The notes beneath the pieces are model-generated. The model ran no database searches. It was not told where the DNA came from and was given only the letters and a program-made list of their open reading frames with translations. Positions 45,499 through 54,548 of a DNA stretch of 64,000 nt are shown here, piece after piece (the first letter of the stretch is position 1; the number at the start of each line of letters is the position of its first letter). A program made the translations under genes and the position numbers. Location: the NCBI RefSeq assembly GCF_026153455.1, contig NZ_CP110629.1, positions 2,542,001 to 2,606,000 on the forward strand, given 5' to 3'. This DNA comes from Marinimicrobium sp. C6131 (GTDB taxonomy: Bacteria > Pseudomonadota > Gammaproteobacteria > Pseudomonadales > Cellvibrionaceae).

Positions 45499-46767
45499 CT
45501 ACAAATACCGCCGAATCAACGTCAGAGTTTTCTCCAACGCCCCCCGGTTGGCTTCCGCCACTTCTCTGGCCGCCTGCCCCCGCACCGTGCGCAGTTCCTC
45601 GGTTTCGATCAGGCTGATCACCTGCCCCGCCAGTTCCTCCGCGTTTTCAATAACCTGTAAGGCAGCCGCCTCTTTCAGCAGGTCCGACACTTCCGCAAAG
45701 TTGTACAGGCTGGGGCCACTCAGAATCGGCAGGCCCCAGGCGGCGGGTTCGATCAGGTTGTGGCCGCCGTTGTCGATCAGTGAACCGCCCACAAAGGCGA
45801 TATCGCTGGCGCCGTACAGGGTCAGCAGCTCGCCCATGATATCGCCCACCAACACTTGAACCTCGGCTCCGGGCGCCACTTGTGCGCTGCGCCGGGCGGT
45901 GGCGAAGCCGCGCTCGGCACTCAGTTCCGCCACCGAGTCAAAGCGCTCGGGGTGGCGGGGCACCAGCACCAGCAGGGGGTTGCTCGTGGTCTGTGCACGC
46001 ACCCGGGCAAACGCTTCCAGGAGGAGGTCGTCCTCGCCCTCGTGGGTGCTGGCGGCAATCCAGATGGGACGCGCCGGATTCCCTTGCCACTGAGCCCGCA
46101 ACGCCGCCGCTCGGTCCCGGACGCTGTCATCCAGCGTCAGGTCAAACTTGATATTGCCGGTGATGTGGGTGGCCTCCGGGCGCACCCCCAGATCCTGAAA
46201 GCGCTCGGCATCCGCCCGGTTCTGGATGCCGGCCTCGGTCAGGCCCTGCAGCATGGGTCGGGTCAGGCCGGCAAAGCGCTGATAGCCCCGGGCGGACTTT
46301 TCCGAGAGCCGACCGTTGATCAGGACACCGGGAATCTCCCGCGCCCGGCAGGCCGCCAGGGTGTTGGGCCAGAGTTCGGTTTCCATCATCAAATACAGAC
46401 GAGGCTGTACCCGATCCAGAAACCGGCGCACGCTGCCCGGCAGATCAAAGGGCGCATAGGCGTGCTGAACCTGATCGCCAAACAGGGCCGCGACCCGGTC
46501 GGCGCCGGTGGGCGTGGTGGTGGTCATCAGAAGTTGCAACTCAGGCTCCTGAAGCAGCGCGCGGGCCACCGGCGCGGCGGCCAACACCTCACCCACCGAG
46601 GCGGTGTGCAGCCATACCAGGGTGCGACCGGTCTCCTGTGGCGGCACTCGGCCAAACCGCTCCCGCCAGCGCCGCCCCCAGGCCGGATTGCGCCGGGCGA
46701 GCAGGCGCAGTCGCAGCAGCAACAGGGGCGTGAGCAAATAGAGCAGCAATGTGTACAACCAGCGCAT
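45499..46767 (-). CDS. waaA: 3-deoxy-D-manno-octulosonic acid transferase
   Basis: Transfers Kdo to lipid A at the inner membrane, essential for LPS core. 422 residues from the ATG at 46767 (E. coli 425): N-terminal membrane anchor MRWLYTLLLYLLTPLLLLRL, Glu-containing base motif TLVWLHTASVGEVLAAAPVA, YAPFDLPGSVRRFLDRVQP, METELWPNTLAACRAREIP and the nucleotide-binding FVGGSLIDNGGHNLIEPAAW. Upstream in-frame Met codons at 46776, 46779 and 46800 are possible, but family members start at MRWLYT. Divergence or order with other LPS genes is not seen here. Confidence 0.95.
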   Translation of the reverse strand: MRWLYTLLLYLLTPLLLLRLRLLARRNPAWGRRWRERFGRVPPQETGRTLVWLHTASVGEVLAAAPVARALLQEPELQLLMTTTTPTGADRVAALFGDQVQHAYAPFDLPGSVRRFLDRVQPRLYLMMETELWPNTLAACRAREIPGVLINGRLSEKSARGYQRFAGLTRPMLQGLTEAGIQNRADAERFQDLGVRPEATHITGNIKFDLTLDDSVRDRAAALRAQWQGNPARPIWIAASTHEGEDDLLLEAFARVRAQTTSNPLLVLVPRHPERFDSVAELSAERGFATARRSAQVAPGAEVQVLVGDIMGELLTLYGASDIAFVGGSLIDNGGHNLIEPAAWGLPILSGPSLYNFAEVSDLLKEAAALQVIENAEELAGQVISLIETEELRTVRGQAAREVAEANRGALEKTLTLIRRYL

Positions 46768-46820
46768 GCGCAGCATCATCCTTTCGGGTAACGGACGCAC
46801 AGGATACCACTGCGCGCAGG

Positions 46821-47720
46821 CTAAGCCAGGTCCTGTATCGAGCGGGACAGCAGCTCGGACACCAAGCTGGGCATGAACTCCCGCGGCAGGGTAATGGCAA
46901 AGAAGTTCTCGAACAGGTTGGGCAGACGCTCGTAGCGGCGCAGACGCCCCTGCTGCAGCTCGTCTTTAACCACCACCTCAGGCAGTACCGTAACGGCGCC
47001 ACTGTCCCGGGCGAGCAGACGCAGCATGGCCATGTCGTCCACTTCGGCCAGCACATCCGGCCGATATTGATGCAGGCTGCACAGGGCATCGAATCCCCGG
47101 CGAATTTCGTGGTTGGCCCCCGGCAGTACCCAGCGCAACTCCCCGTACCCCTGGGGAAAAGCCGCCTCCGGGTCCAGGTCCACCGGACCGATGATCGACA
47201 ATGGCTGACGCGCCAGCAACTGGCTCTGCCAGGCCACCGCCGGTGCACCAGAGGGCTGTATCTGGGTATTGGTCAGCACCACGTCCAGCTCGTGTCGGGC
47301 CAGGCCGTTGAGCAGATTGGTCATTCCCATCGCGTGCAGACTGAAGCTCACGTCGCGCTCGCTGCGGGACAACAACGGCTCGATAAACGCCTCGATGAAG
47401 TTACGGGACATGGTCGAGAGCATGCCGATGCGTATCGTCTGCTGCTCGGGTTCAATACCCCGGCCGATCAGGGACTCCAGCTCTTCGCCCTTGGTAAAAA
47501 TGACTTCGGCGTAATTGAACACCTGACGCCCGGCCTCAGTGAGCACCAACTTACGGTTGCGCCGCTCGAACAGCGGCTTGCCCATGCGCTCTTCCAACTG
47601 GCGAATCTGGGCCGACAGCGCACTCTGGGAGACATGCTGCTGCTCGGCGACCCGAGTCAACTTGCCCTCGCTGGCCACCCGCCAGAAGTAGTACAGATGA
47701 TGGTAGTTCAACCGGCTCAT
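46821..47720 (-). CDS. LysR-type regulator (NhaR-like), beside dabBA
   Basis: 299 residues. The N-terminal winged HTH (LTRVAEQQHVSQSALSAQIR then QLEERMGKPLFERRNRKLVL) is preceded by MSRLNYHHLYYFWRVASEGK, the distinctive opening of the NhaR subgroup. The C-terminal effector domain (about 95-295) is typical of LysR proteins. In E. coli NhaR responds to Na+; here the gene is divergent from dabB with a 137-base AT-rich gap holding a LysR-like palindrome, so the likely target is the DAB operon. Effector unknown; alkali cation, pH or inorganic carbon are candidates. Confidence 0.88.
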   Translation of the reverse strand: MSRLNYHHLYYFWRVASEGKLTRVAEQQHVSQSALSAQIRQLEERMGKPLFERRNRKLVLTEAGRQVFNYAEVIFTKGEELESLIGRGIEPEQQTIRIGMLSTMSRNFIEAFIEPLLSRSERDVSFSLHAMGMTNLLNGLARHELDVVLTNTQIQPSGAPAVAWQSQLLARQPLSIIGPVDLDPEAAFPQGYGELRWVLPGANHEIRRGFDALCSLHQYRPDVLAEVDDMAMLRLLARDSGAVTVLPEVVVKDELQQGRLRRYERLPNLFENFFAITLPREFMPSLVSELLSRSIQDLA

Positions 47721-47740
47721 GGAAGGAGCGCCCCTTAAAT

Positions 47741-47757
47741 GTTCTATTTTTAAGAAC
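47741..47757. promoter_or_regulatory. candidate LysR operator, lysR-dabB intergenic
   Basis: Inverted repeat GTTCT-N7-AGAAC inside the AT-rich divergent intergenic region, containing a T-N11-A pattern as LysR sites do. It lies 21 bases from the lysR start and 101 from the dabB start, a fitting place for autoregulation and divergent control. Only the palindrome is seen; binding is inference. Confidence 0.5.
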
Positions 47758-47857
47758 TATTAATACATTTATATCTATTTTACTTAATTTACTGCCAAAG
47801 GGATACTCCGCTTCAACCGCTTACGGACTCAAAAAATGATGACCACGGAGTCGATGT

Positions 47858-49432
47858 ATGAACTGGAGTGAATCCCTCCCCACCCTGCTGTTGAGCGCCG
47901 TTCCCCTACTTCTGGCCCTGGGAGCGGCATTCAGCGCCCGCCAGAAAACCCCCGACCCGGCCTGGCGCCTTGCCACCGCGTCCACTTGCGGCGCACTGCT
48001 GCTGGCCCTCGGCCTGTTGGTCTGGGCGCTGGTGCCGGGCGCTGAGGCCGGATTCTGGCAGTCCGCCCCCCTCAACCTGATCATGCTGACGCTGGTGAGT
48101 TTCATCGGCTTTGTGGTGGTGCGCTACAGCGCTCGCTACCTCCAGGGTGAGCCTCGCCAGACCCGATTCGCGGCGCTGGTGCAGGCGGTATTCGCCGCCG
48201 TCAGTGTCGCGGTGCTGAGTGACCACTTACTCCTGTTTCTGGCGGCCTGGCTGGGTATCAGCCTGGCCATGCACCAATTGCTGATGTTCTACCCTGAGCG
48301 CCCGCGCGCCGCACTGGCGGCCCACAAGAAGTTTCTGTTCGCCCGGGCCGCCGAACTGTGTGCCCTGAGCGCCTTTGCCCTGCTGTACCTGCACCACGGT
48401 ACCGGGCAGATCAGTACCATCGTCGCCGCCTATGCCGGGCCAGTATCCCTGACCCTGACCGAGCAGTTGGCGGCCAGCCTGCTGGCAATGGCCGCGCTGA
48501 TCAAATGCGCCCAACTGCCCCTGCACGGCTGGCTGATTCAGGTGGTGGAAGCCCCCACCCCGGTGTCCGCCACCCTGCACGGTGGGGTCATCAATCTCGG
48601 GGGCTACCTCCTGTTGTTGTTTGCCCCGCTGGTGCTGCAGTCCGCTCCGGCGCAGGCGTTGCTGCTGGTGGTGGCAGGCCTGAGCAGTGTGCTGGCCGCC
48701 CTGGTGATGATGACCCGCATCAGCATCAAGGTCCGTCTGGCCTGGTCCACCAGCGCCCAGATGGGGCTGATGCTGGTGGAAATTGCCCTGGGCCTGGTGG
48801 AACTGGCGCTGCTGCACTTGTTGGCCCACTCCTGCTACAAGGCTTACGCCTTCCTCAGTTCCGGTGAAGCAGTCGTTCAGGACCGGCAGCGCCGGCTGGC
48901 CCCGGCCCGCACGCCCGCGATTGGCCAGTGGCTTGGCGCCGGGCTGTGCAGTGTTCTGCTGGTGGCCGGCCTGTTGTCCGCGGGTCACTACGGTCTTGGT
49001 CTGGCCTGGCCGGAAACCTTCAGCCCCTGGGTGCTGCTCGCCCTGGCACTGACCACCCTGATGGCCGAGCGCGACAGCCGGCTCAGCGCCGGCTCCCTGC
49101 TGCGCTTCGCCGCCCTGGCGGGCGCGCTGGCCGCCATCTACTTCAGCCTGAAAACCCTGTTCGGCCTGTTTTTCCCCGACTACCCCCGAGCCACCCCGCT
49201 GTGGGCGGACCTGTGGATGAGCGCCCTGTTTGCCGCGCTGTTCATCGCCTATGCGCTGCTGCGCCATGGCGCCCACCGACCCGCTGTTCAGCGGCTGGCG
49301 GTGGCGCTCTACGCCGGCTTCTATCTGGATGAATGGGTCACCAAAACCACGCTCAAACTCTGGCCGCACCGGCTCCCGACCCGGGCGCGCCCCAAGCAGT
49401 TGCACCCCATCTCTGAGGAGGGTTTGCTATGA
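47858..49432 (+). CDS. dabB: DAB inorganic-carbon accumulation, membrane subunit
   Basis: 524-residue integral membrane protein of the NuoL/Mrp antiporter family (PF00361), about 13 helices. The core segment LIKCAQLPLHGWLIQVVEAP then TPVSATLHGG is the family signature and carries the Lys expected in the proton channel. No NADH-dehydrogenase genes are near. It overlaps the dabA start by four bases (ATGA), so the two are translationally coupled: the proton-conducting membrane subunit that powers DabA. GGAG sits seven bases before the ATG. The family was formerly annotated as NADH dehydrogenase subunit 5. Confidence 0.92.
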   Translation: MNWSESLPTLLLSAVPLLLALGAAFSARQKTPDPAWRLATASTCGALLLALGLLVWALVPGAEAGFWQSAPLNLIMLTLVSFIGFVVVRYSARYLQGEPRQTRFAALVQAVFAAVSVAVLSDHLLLFLAAWLGISLAMHQLLMFYPERPRAALAAHKKFLFARAAELCALSAFALLYLHHGTGQISTIVAAYAGPVSLTLTEQLAASLLAMAALIKCAQLPLHGWLIQVVEAPTPVSATLHGGVINLGGYLLLLFAPLVLQSAPAQALLLVVAGLSSVLAALVMMTRISIKVRLAWSTSAQMGLMLVEIALGLVELALLHLLAHSCYKAYAFLSSGEAVVQDRQRRLAPARTPAIGQWLGAGLCSVLLVAGLLSAGHYGLGLAWPETFSPWVLLALALTTLMAERDSRLSAGSLLRFAALAGALAAIYFSLKTLFGLFFPDYPRATPLWADLWMSALFAALFIAYALLRHGAHRPAVQRLAVALYAGFYLDEWVTKTTLKLWPHRLPTRARPKQLHPISEEGLL

Positions 49433-51921
49433 CCGCGTTCGAGAAGACGTCCGCCCCACTGACCGGGGAGCCCGATACCACCGAACAGGCCCAACTGCTG
49501 ACAACCGCGCAAGAGCAGGCCCTGGATCGCGCCTGCGCCGGCATCGCCCCCAACTGGCCTCTGGACCGCATGATTGCCGTCAACCCGCTGTGGGCCATGC
49601 GCGAGGAGCCCGTCGATGAGGTGGCCGCACGCCTGTCGTCTTTGGCCTATATCCATTCCCTGATGCCGCCCAGCCATTACCTGCAGCGCTGGCAGAACGG
49701 AGAGATTCAGGCGGAACACCTGACGCGGGCGGCGGCCGAGCTGGGCTACCCCGGCAACTACCAGAACCTGCTGAAAGTGGTGAAAACGCTGAGCGAGCTG
49801 CCCCACTGGCACAACATCAGCGACCTGGTGGACGCCGCCCGGGACCGGCAGCACAAAATGGCCTGGCGGGACGAAATTATCCATCAGATCAGTCAGTTCT
49901 GTGCCGCGCACTATCAGGAGGACGGTCCCTTCAATACCGAGCGGTTGAATCCGCAGGGCGAGCGCTCGTCCGATCCCACCCTGTATCAGCAATGGCTGCG
50001 GATTACCCGAGTGGACCGGGGCATCGCCATTCTGATGGCGGAGCCCGGTCTGGGACGGTTTTTCGGTACGCTGCCCGCGACCGATGAGGGGCTGTTTCAG
50101 GCGGCGACCGCCGAGCTCGGCGTCGATGCCACACAGCTTGGCGACTACGCCCAGGCGCTGCTGTTGGACATCAACGGCTGGGCCGCCTGGGTGGCCTATC
50201 GGGATTGGCAGCGCGAGCTGGGCGAAAACGACAATGCCTCGGCCACGGAAATGCGCAGCCTGCTGGCCATTCGTATGGCCTGGGAGCTGGTCCTGTGGCG
50301 CTACCTGCACCGTCGCCACCCGGAACAGGCAGAGAACCTGAGTTGGCTCTGGCGGCGCGAACTGGACAGTCTGCCCGAATTGTTCGAGCGTCACCGCCAG
50401 GCCCAGCGGCCGCTGTGGGTATGGCAGCGGGCGGCCGAACTCGCCTACCAACAACCGCTCCATCGGTCGCTGACGCAAGGGGCGCACGCGCCCCGCAGGG
50501 TGGCGGACACACCCTCGCTGCAGGCGGTATTCTGCATCGATGTGCGCTCAGAGCCGTTGCGCCGGGCTCTGGAGCAGCAGGAACCGAACATCCAGACCCT
50601 GGGGTTTGCCGGTTTCTTTGGTCTGCCCCTGAGCGTGGTCACCCCCGGCTCGGCGCTGGCCCAGCCGCACCTGCCCGGGCTGCTCGCGCCCCAGGTGGAA
50701 GTCCGGCTCGGCACCTCCGGGCAGGCCAATGCCGAGGCACGGCGGCTCAACTGGAGGGCACGCTTCCAGGAGTGGTCGCAAACCGCCGCGGCCACTTTTA
50801 CCGCGGTCGAGGCCGGTGGCCTGCTGTATGCGGGTAAGCTGCTGGGCCGCTCGCTGTTGCCGGGCAAGGCGCCCGAACGCCTTGAGCTGAGCGCACTGCA
50901 TTGGCACTGGCGCGATTCGGGAGAACCCTTGACCCAGGCCGACCAGGTCACCCTGTTGCGCAACGTATTGACCGCCATGGGGCTGACCGAGCGTTTTGCC
51001 TCCCGGGTGTTGTTGGTGGGCCACGGCAGCCACACCGAGAACAACCCGCACGCGGCGGGGCTGGAATGCGGCGCCTGTGGAGGACAATCCGGTGAAGTGT
51101 CGGTACGCGCCCTGGCCCGGCTGCTCAACGACCCGGCACTGCGTGCGCCCCTGGCGGAGGCCGGAATCGCCATCCCGGAGTCATGCCGCTTCGTGCCCGC
51201 ACTGCACCACACGGTCACCGATCATATCGAGGTGCTCGAAGGCGAGGAGTCACTGGACGCCCCGACCCGCGGGTGGCTGACCCAGGCCAGCGCCGGTGCC
51301 CAGCGAGAGCGGGCAGCCAGCCTGGGCCTCAAACCTGATCAGGCGGACCTGGACAAACAGCTCTGCCAGCGCAACGCCGATTGGTCCCAGACCCGCCCGG
51401 AATGGGGCCTGGCCAACAACGCCGCGTTTATTGCCGCGCCGCGCTCGGTGACCGCCCCGATCGATCTGCAGGGGCGGAGTTTTCTGCACGATTACGATTG
51501 GCGCACCGACCCGGAATACACGCGCCTGGAACTGATCATGACCGCCCCCCTGGTGGTGGCCCACTGGATCAACATGCAGTACAACTGCTCCACCCTGGAC
51601 AACCGCAAATTCGGCAGCGGCAACAAAGTACTGCACAACGTGGTCGGCGGTCACATCGGCGTGTTTGAAGGCAACGGCGGCGATCTGCGCATTGGCCTGC
51701 CCCTGCAATCGTTACACGACGGGGAGCGCTGGCGGCACGAGCCACTGCGCCTGAGCGCCTACCTGGCTGCGCCGACCGGGGCGATTGACGACATCATCGC
51801 CCGTCACCCGGTACTGCAGGCGTTGACCGGGAACGGCTGGCTGTACCTGTTCAGGCTCGACGATGAGACCGGAAGGGTGCAGGCCTACCGCAACGGCCAC
51901 TGGGCAGACACTGCCGACTAA
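49429..51921 (+). CDS. dabA: DAB inorganic-carbon accumulation, catalytic subunit
   Basis: 830-residue UPF0753/DUF2309 protein. DabA converts CO2 to bicarbonate vectorially at the membrane in a beta-carbonic-anhydrase-like site energised through DabB. The four zinc ligands can be placed: Cys369 and Asp371 in AVFCIDVRSEP, His532 in LVGHGSHTENNPHAAGLECG, and Cys547 in the same segment. Spacing C-x-D and H-x14-C equals that of Halothiobacillus DabA (C351/D353 and H524/C539). All key residues are intact, so the system should be functional. Translationally coupled to dabB. No carboxysome or RuBisCO genes are in the window. Confidence 0.95.
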   Translation: MTAFEKTSAPLTGEPDTTEQAQLLTTAQEQALDRACAGIAPNWPLDRMIAVNPLWAMREEPVDEVAARLSSLAYIHSLMPPSHYLQRWQNGEIQAEHLTRAAAELGYPGNYQNLLKVVKTLSELPHWHNISDLVDAARDRQHKMAWRDEIIHQISQFCAAHYQEDGPFNTERLNPQGERSSDPTLYQQWLRITRVDRGIAILMAEPGLGRFFGTLPATDEGLFQAATAELGVDATQLGDYAQALLLDINGWAAWVAYRDWQRELGENDNASATEMRSLLAIRMAWELVLWRYLHRRHPEQAENLSWLWRRELDSLPELFERHRQAQRPLWVWQRAAELAYQQPLHRSLTQGAHAPRRVADTPSLQAVFCIDVRSEPLRRALEQQEPNIQTLGFAGFFGLPLSVVTPGSALAQPHLPGLLAPQVEVRLGTSGQANAEARRLNWRARFQEWSQTAAATFTAVEAGGLLYAGKLLGRSLLPGKAPERLELSALHWHWRDSGEPLTQADQVTLLRNVLTAMGLTERFASRVLLVGHGSHTENNPHAAGLECGACGGQSGEVSVRALARLLNDPALRAPLAEAGIAIPESCRFVPALHHTVTDHIEVLEGEESLDAPTRGWLTQASAGAQRERAASLGLKPDQADLDKQLCQRNADWSQTRPEWGLANNAAFIAAPRSVTAPIDLQGRSFLHDYDWRTDPEYTRLELIMTAPLVVAHWINMQYNCSTLDNRKFGSGNKVLHNVVGGHIGVFEGNGGDLRIGLPLQSLHDGERWRHEPLRLSAYLAAPTGAIDDIIARHPVLQALTGNGWLYLFRLDDETGRVQAYRNGHWADTAD

Positions 51922-52055
51922 TCCCCGCGCCAGGGAAGGCGCGCCCTCTCACAAGCCGGCGGCGAGCCAAAAAGCCGGCGGCGAATCGTGACGACGCTGG
52001 CCTCGGGCTGCTACACTCTCGCTCCGACTAACCGCTTGCGAAGCGCCGAACCACC

Positions 52056-52466
52056 ATGAGCACTCCGGATACCCCCGACAATACTCAGGCCACCTGGCTC
52101 GATCAGGTCAAATGGAACGACGATGGGCTGGTTCCCGCCATAGCCCAGGACGCCGACAGCGGCCGGATTCTGATGATGGCCTGGATGAACCGCGAGTCCC
52201 TGGCGCTGAGCGCCAGGGAGAACCGCGCCGTATACTGGTCCCGTTCCCGGGGTAAACTGTGGCGCAAAGGCGAATCCTCCGGCCATGTGCAGGAGCTGAA
52301 AAGCATTGAGCTGGATTGCGATGCCGATGCCATTGTGCTCAAGGTGAAACAGCTGGGCGGTATCGCCTGCCACACCGGCCGGGAATCCTGTTTTTACCGG
52401 ACCCTGAAAGACGGCCAGTGGCAGACCGTGGAGCCGGTTCTGAAAGACCCCAACGAGATCTACTGA
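52056..52466 (+). CDS. hisI: phosphoribosyl-AMP cyclohydrolase
   Basis: Third step of histidine synthesis, opening the adenine ring of PR-AMP. 136 residues, not fused to HisE. Motifs LVPAIAQDADSGRILMMAWM, TVYWSRSR-like AVYWSRSRGKLWRKGE and SGHVQELKSIELDCDADAIV hold the metal-binding Asp cluster and Cys; HTGRESCFYR carries the second Cys. hisE starts three bases after its stop. It opens the hisI-hisE-tatA-tatB-tatC run seen in Pseudomonas relatives. Confidence 0.96.
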   Translation: MSTPDTPDNTQATWLDQVKWNDDGLVPAIAQDADSGRILMMAWMNRESLALSARENRAVYWSRSRGKLWRKGESSGHVQELKSIELDCDADAIVLKVKQLGGIACHTGRESCFYRTLKDGQWQTVEPVLKDPNEIY

Positions 52467-52468
52467 GC

Positions 52469-52822
52469 ATGAGCACACCGAACACCCAGCAGGTACTCGC
52501 AGAGCTGACCCGCGTTCTGGAGGCCCGCAAACAGAGCGCGGACCCCGAATCGTCCTATGTGGCCAGCCTGCACGCCAAGGGTCTGAACAAGATTCTTGAA
52601 AAAGTCGGCGAGGAGTGCACCGAAACCCTGCTCGCCGCCAAAGATGCCGAGCGCGATGGTGACAACCAGCACCTGATCATGGAAACCGCTGACTTGTGGT
52701 TTCACACTCTGGTCATGCTGTCGCATTTAGGCGAAAATGCCGACGCGGTGCTCAACGAGCTGGCGCGGCGCTTTGATTTATCCGGCCACGCCGAAAAAGC
52801 GGCGCGCAACAACCAAACATAA
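52469..52822 (+). CDS. hisE: phosphoribosyl-ATP pyrophosphatase
   Basis: Second step of histidine synthesis, hydrolysing PR-ATP to PR-AMP. 117 residues, all-alpha MazG-like fold: SSYVASLHAKGLNKILEKVG then EECTETLLAAKD holds the E-E-x2-E metal site, followed by METADLWFHTLVMLSHLG with the Asp of the second metal helix. Start at the ATG three bases after hisI. Separate hisI and hisE genes are the rule in this clade, unlike the fused hisIE of E. coli. tatA follows by 15 bases. Confidence 0.96.
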   Translation: MSTPNTQQVLAELTRVLEARKQSADPESSYVASLHAKGLNKILEKVGEECTETLLAAKDAERDGDNQHLIMETADLWFHTLVMLSHLGENADAVLNELARRFDLSGHAEKAARNNQT

Positions 52823-52837
52823 GTAGAGGGTAAGGTT

Positions 52838-53107
52838 ATGGGATTTGGTGGAATTGGCATTTGGCAGTTGCTGATCATTCTGGCCATTGTGGTCCTGTTG
52901 TTCGGCACCAAGCGTCTGGGCAGCATTGGCAGCGACCTGGGCAAAGCGATCAAGGGCTTCAAGAAGTCTGTCAGCGATGACGACGCCGAAAAAGACAGCG
53001 AGAAAGACGACGACAGCGCCAAGCGCAACGTTGAAGACAAAACCGACCCGAACAGTGCTCAGACCCAGCAGGAAAAAACCGCAGCGGACGACAAAAAACG
53101 CTCGTAA
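52838..53107 (+). CDS. tatA: Sec-independent translocase TatA
   Basis: Pore-forming subunit for export of folded proteins. 89 residues: one N-terminal membrane helix (GIGIWQLLIILAIVVLLFGT), the hinge and amphipathic helix KRLGSIGSDLGKAIKGFKKS with the FGTKRL motif, then a long acidic and lysine-rich tail. Shine-Dalgarno is weak (GAGGGTAAGG, seven to eight bases before ATG). A short hairpin follows the stop, between tatA and tatB. Confidence 0.96.
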   Translation: MGFGGIGIWQLLIILAIVVLLFGTKRLGSIGSDLGKAIKGFKKSVSDDDAEKDSEKDDDSAKRNVEDKTDPNSAQTQQEKTAADDKKRS

Positions 53108-53204
53108 TCCCCGGCAACGCCCTCGGGCGTGCCCTGACTGAGCCGGCGGCGCACTCCCCAGACGGGATGACGCCAATTTAGTATCTGCCTTAAAAGGTGT
53201 TTGA

Positions 53205-53678
53205 GTGTTCGATATCGGTTTCTTTGAGCTGCTGATCATCGCGATTGTGGGCCTGGTGGTCATAGGTCCGGAGCGCCTGCCCGAAGCCGCTCGCGCCGTG
53301 GGCCTGTGGATCGGCCGGCTCAAGCGCAGCCTGCGGGAAACCCGCAGCGAGCTGGAAAAACAGCTCGGCGCCGACGACATTCGCCGCCAGTTACACAATG
53401 AAGAGGTGATGCGCAGTCTGGAGGCCACCCGCCGTCAGGTACAGGAGGCGGTGGAGGAAGGCTCGTTCCAGACGCCGCTGAAAAAATACAAGGACGAGGA
53501 CGAGCCCGAACTGCCCGACCACGCGCACACTGAATCCAAGGACGGCGACTCATCCAGCAACACCGGTACCGATACTGGCACCAACGATGCGGACGGCAAG
53601 GGCACTGATTCTGAGCCCGGCGACGCCTCCTCCGAGCCGGCCAAGGCACCCCGTGATTCACAGACGCCCTCTTCCTGA
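53205..53678 (+). CDS. tatB: Sec-independent translocase TatB
   Basis: Part of the TatBC receptor for twin-arginine signal peptides. 157 residues starting at GTG (53205): FDIGFFELLIIAIVGLVVIG membrane helix, GPERLPEAARAVGLWIGRLK amphipathic helix with the conserved P-E-R-L-P, and a charged, Ser/Asp/Glu-rich disordered tail. The TatB helix 'FxExxxIxxxxLxxxGPxxLP' pattern distinguishes it from TatA. tatC starts nine bases after the stop. The 97-base gap to tatA is longer than usual and contains a hairpin at 53117-53130. Confidence 0.95.
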   Translation: MFDIGFFELLIIAIVGLVVIGPERLPEAARAVGLWIGRLKRSLRETRSELEKQLGADDIRRQLHNEEVMRSLEATRRQVQEAVEEGSFQTPLKKYKDEDEPELPDHAHTESKDGDSSSNTGTDTGTNDADGKGTDSEPGDASSEPAKAPRDSQTPSS

Positions 53679-53686
53679 GCCCGAGC

Positions 53687-54451
53687 ATGACCGTAACCCC
53701 GAACGACAAAGAGCTGCCTCTGGTTCAACATCTGATTGAGCTGCGCAACCGCCTGCTGCGGATCATCGTCATCGTGCTGGTGATCTTTCTGGGGCTGTTT
53801 TACTTCGCCAACGACATTTACACACTGACCGCGGCGCCGCTGCAGAAATTCCTGCCGGAATCCACCGGGATGATTGCCACCGACGTGGCCTCCCCCTTCC
53901 TGACGCCGTTCAAGCTGACGCTGTTTGTATCCGTGCTGTTGGCCGCGCCGTTTATCCTGCACCAGATCTGGGCCTTCATCGCCCCCGGCCTGTACACCCA
54001 CGAGAAGCGCCTGGCCCTGCCTCTACTGGCTTCCAGTGTGGTGCTGTTTTACGGCGGGATGGCGTTCGCCTATTTTGTGGTGTTCCCGCTGATATTCGGC
54101 TTTTTCACCAGTGTCGGGCCCGAAGGCGTGGCGGTCATGACCGACATCGCCAAGTACCTGGACTTCGTTCTGAAGCTGTTTTTCGCCTTCGGTGTAGCCT
54201 TCGAGATTCCCATTGCCACCATCCTGATGATTCACGCGGGCATCATCACCCCGGATGGCATCGCCCAAAAACGACCTTATGTGATCGTCGGCTGCTTCGT
54301 GATGGGCATGGTTCTGACCCCGCCCGATGTGATCTCCCAAACGCTACTGGCCCTGCCCATGTGGCTGCTGTTCGAGGTCGGCGTGTTCTTTGGCCGGATG
54401 GTCTATCGGCGGGACCGCGCCCGGGAGGCTGAAGAAGAGCAGGAGCTCTGA
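53687..54451 (+). CDS. tatC: Sec-independent translocase TatC
   Basis: Multi-spanning signal-peptide receptor of the Tat pathway. 254 residues, six helices. Signature segments LVQHLIELRNRLLRIIVIVL (the conserved H-L-x-E-L-R-x-R), VASPFLTPFKLTLFVSVLLA and LYTHEKRLALPLLASSVVLF with the ELHEKR-like Glu. Ends in a basic/acidic cytoplasmic tail (RDRAREAEEEQEL). A hairpin with a short T-run follows the stop and probably ends the his-tat transcript. Confidence 0.97.
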   Translation: MTVTPNDKELPLVQHLIELRNRLLRIIVIVLVIFLGLFYFANDIYTLTAAPLQKFLPESTGMIATDVASPFLTPFKLTLFVSVLLAAPFILHQIWAFIAPGLYTHEKRLALPLLASSVVLFYGGMAFAYFVVFPLIFGFFTSVGPEGVAVMTDIAKYLDFVLKLFFAFGVAFEIPIATILMIHAGIITPDGIAQKRPYVIVGCFVMGMVLTPPDVISQTLLALPMWLLFEVGVFFGRMVYRRDRAREAEEEQEL

Positions 54452-54464
54452 AAGGCAACCTTTG

Positions 54465-54479
54465 ACGCCATTCTGGCGT
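54465..54479 (+). terminator. putative terminator after tatC
   Basis: Stem ACGCCA / TGGCGT with a three-base loop, followed by GTACATTTT. The stem is short and the T-run is separated by four bases, so strength is uncertain; position between tatC and the chemoreceptor gene supports it. Confidence 0.45.
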
Positions 54480-54548
54480 GTACATTTTCCCGACCTGTGC
54501 TATAAATGGTGAAAACTACTATAAGTAACCATTGCAGCAGGGCCTTTT

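Noticed and set aside
47858..49432. Annotation as an NADH dehydrogenase subunit 5.
   Set aside because: No other nuo or mrp genes are present and the gene is coupled to dabA, so DabB is the better call.
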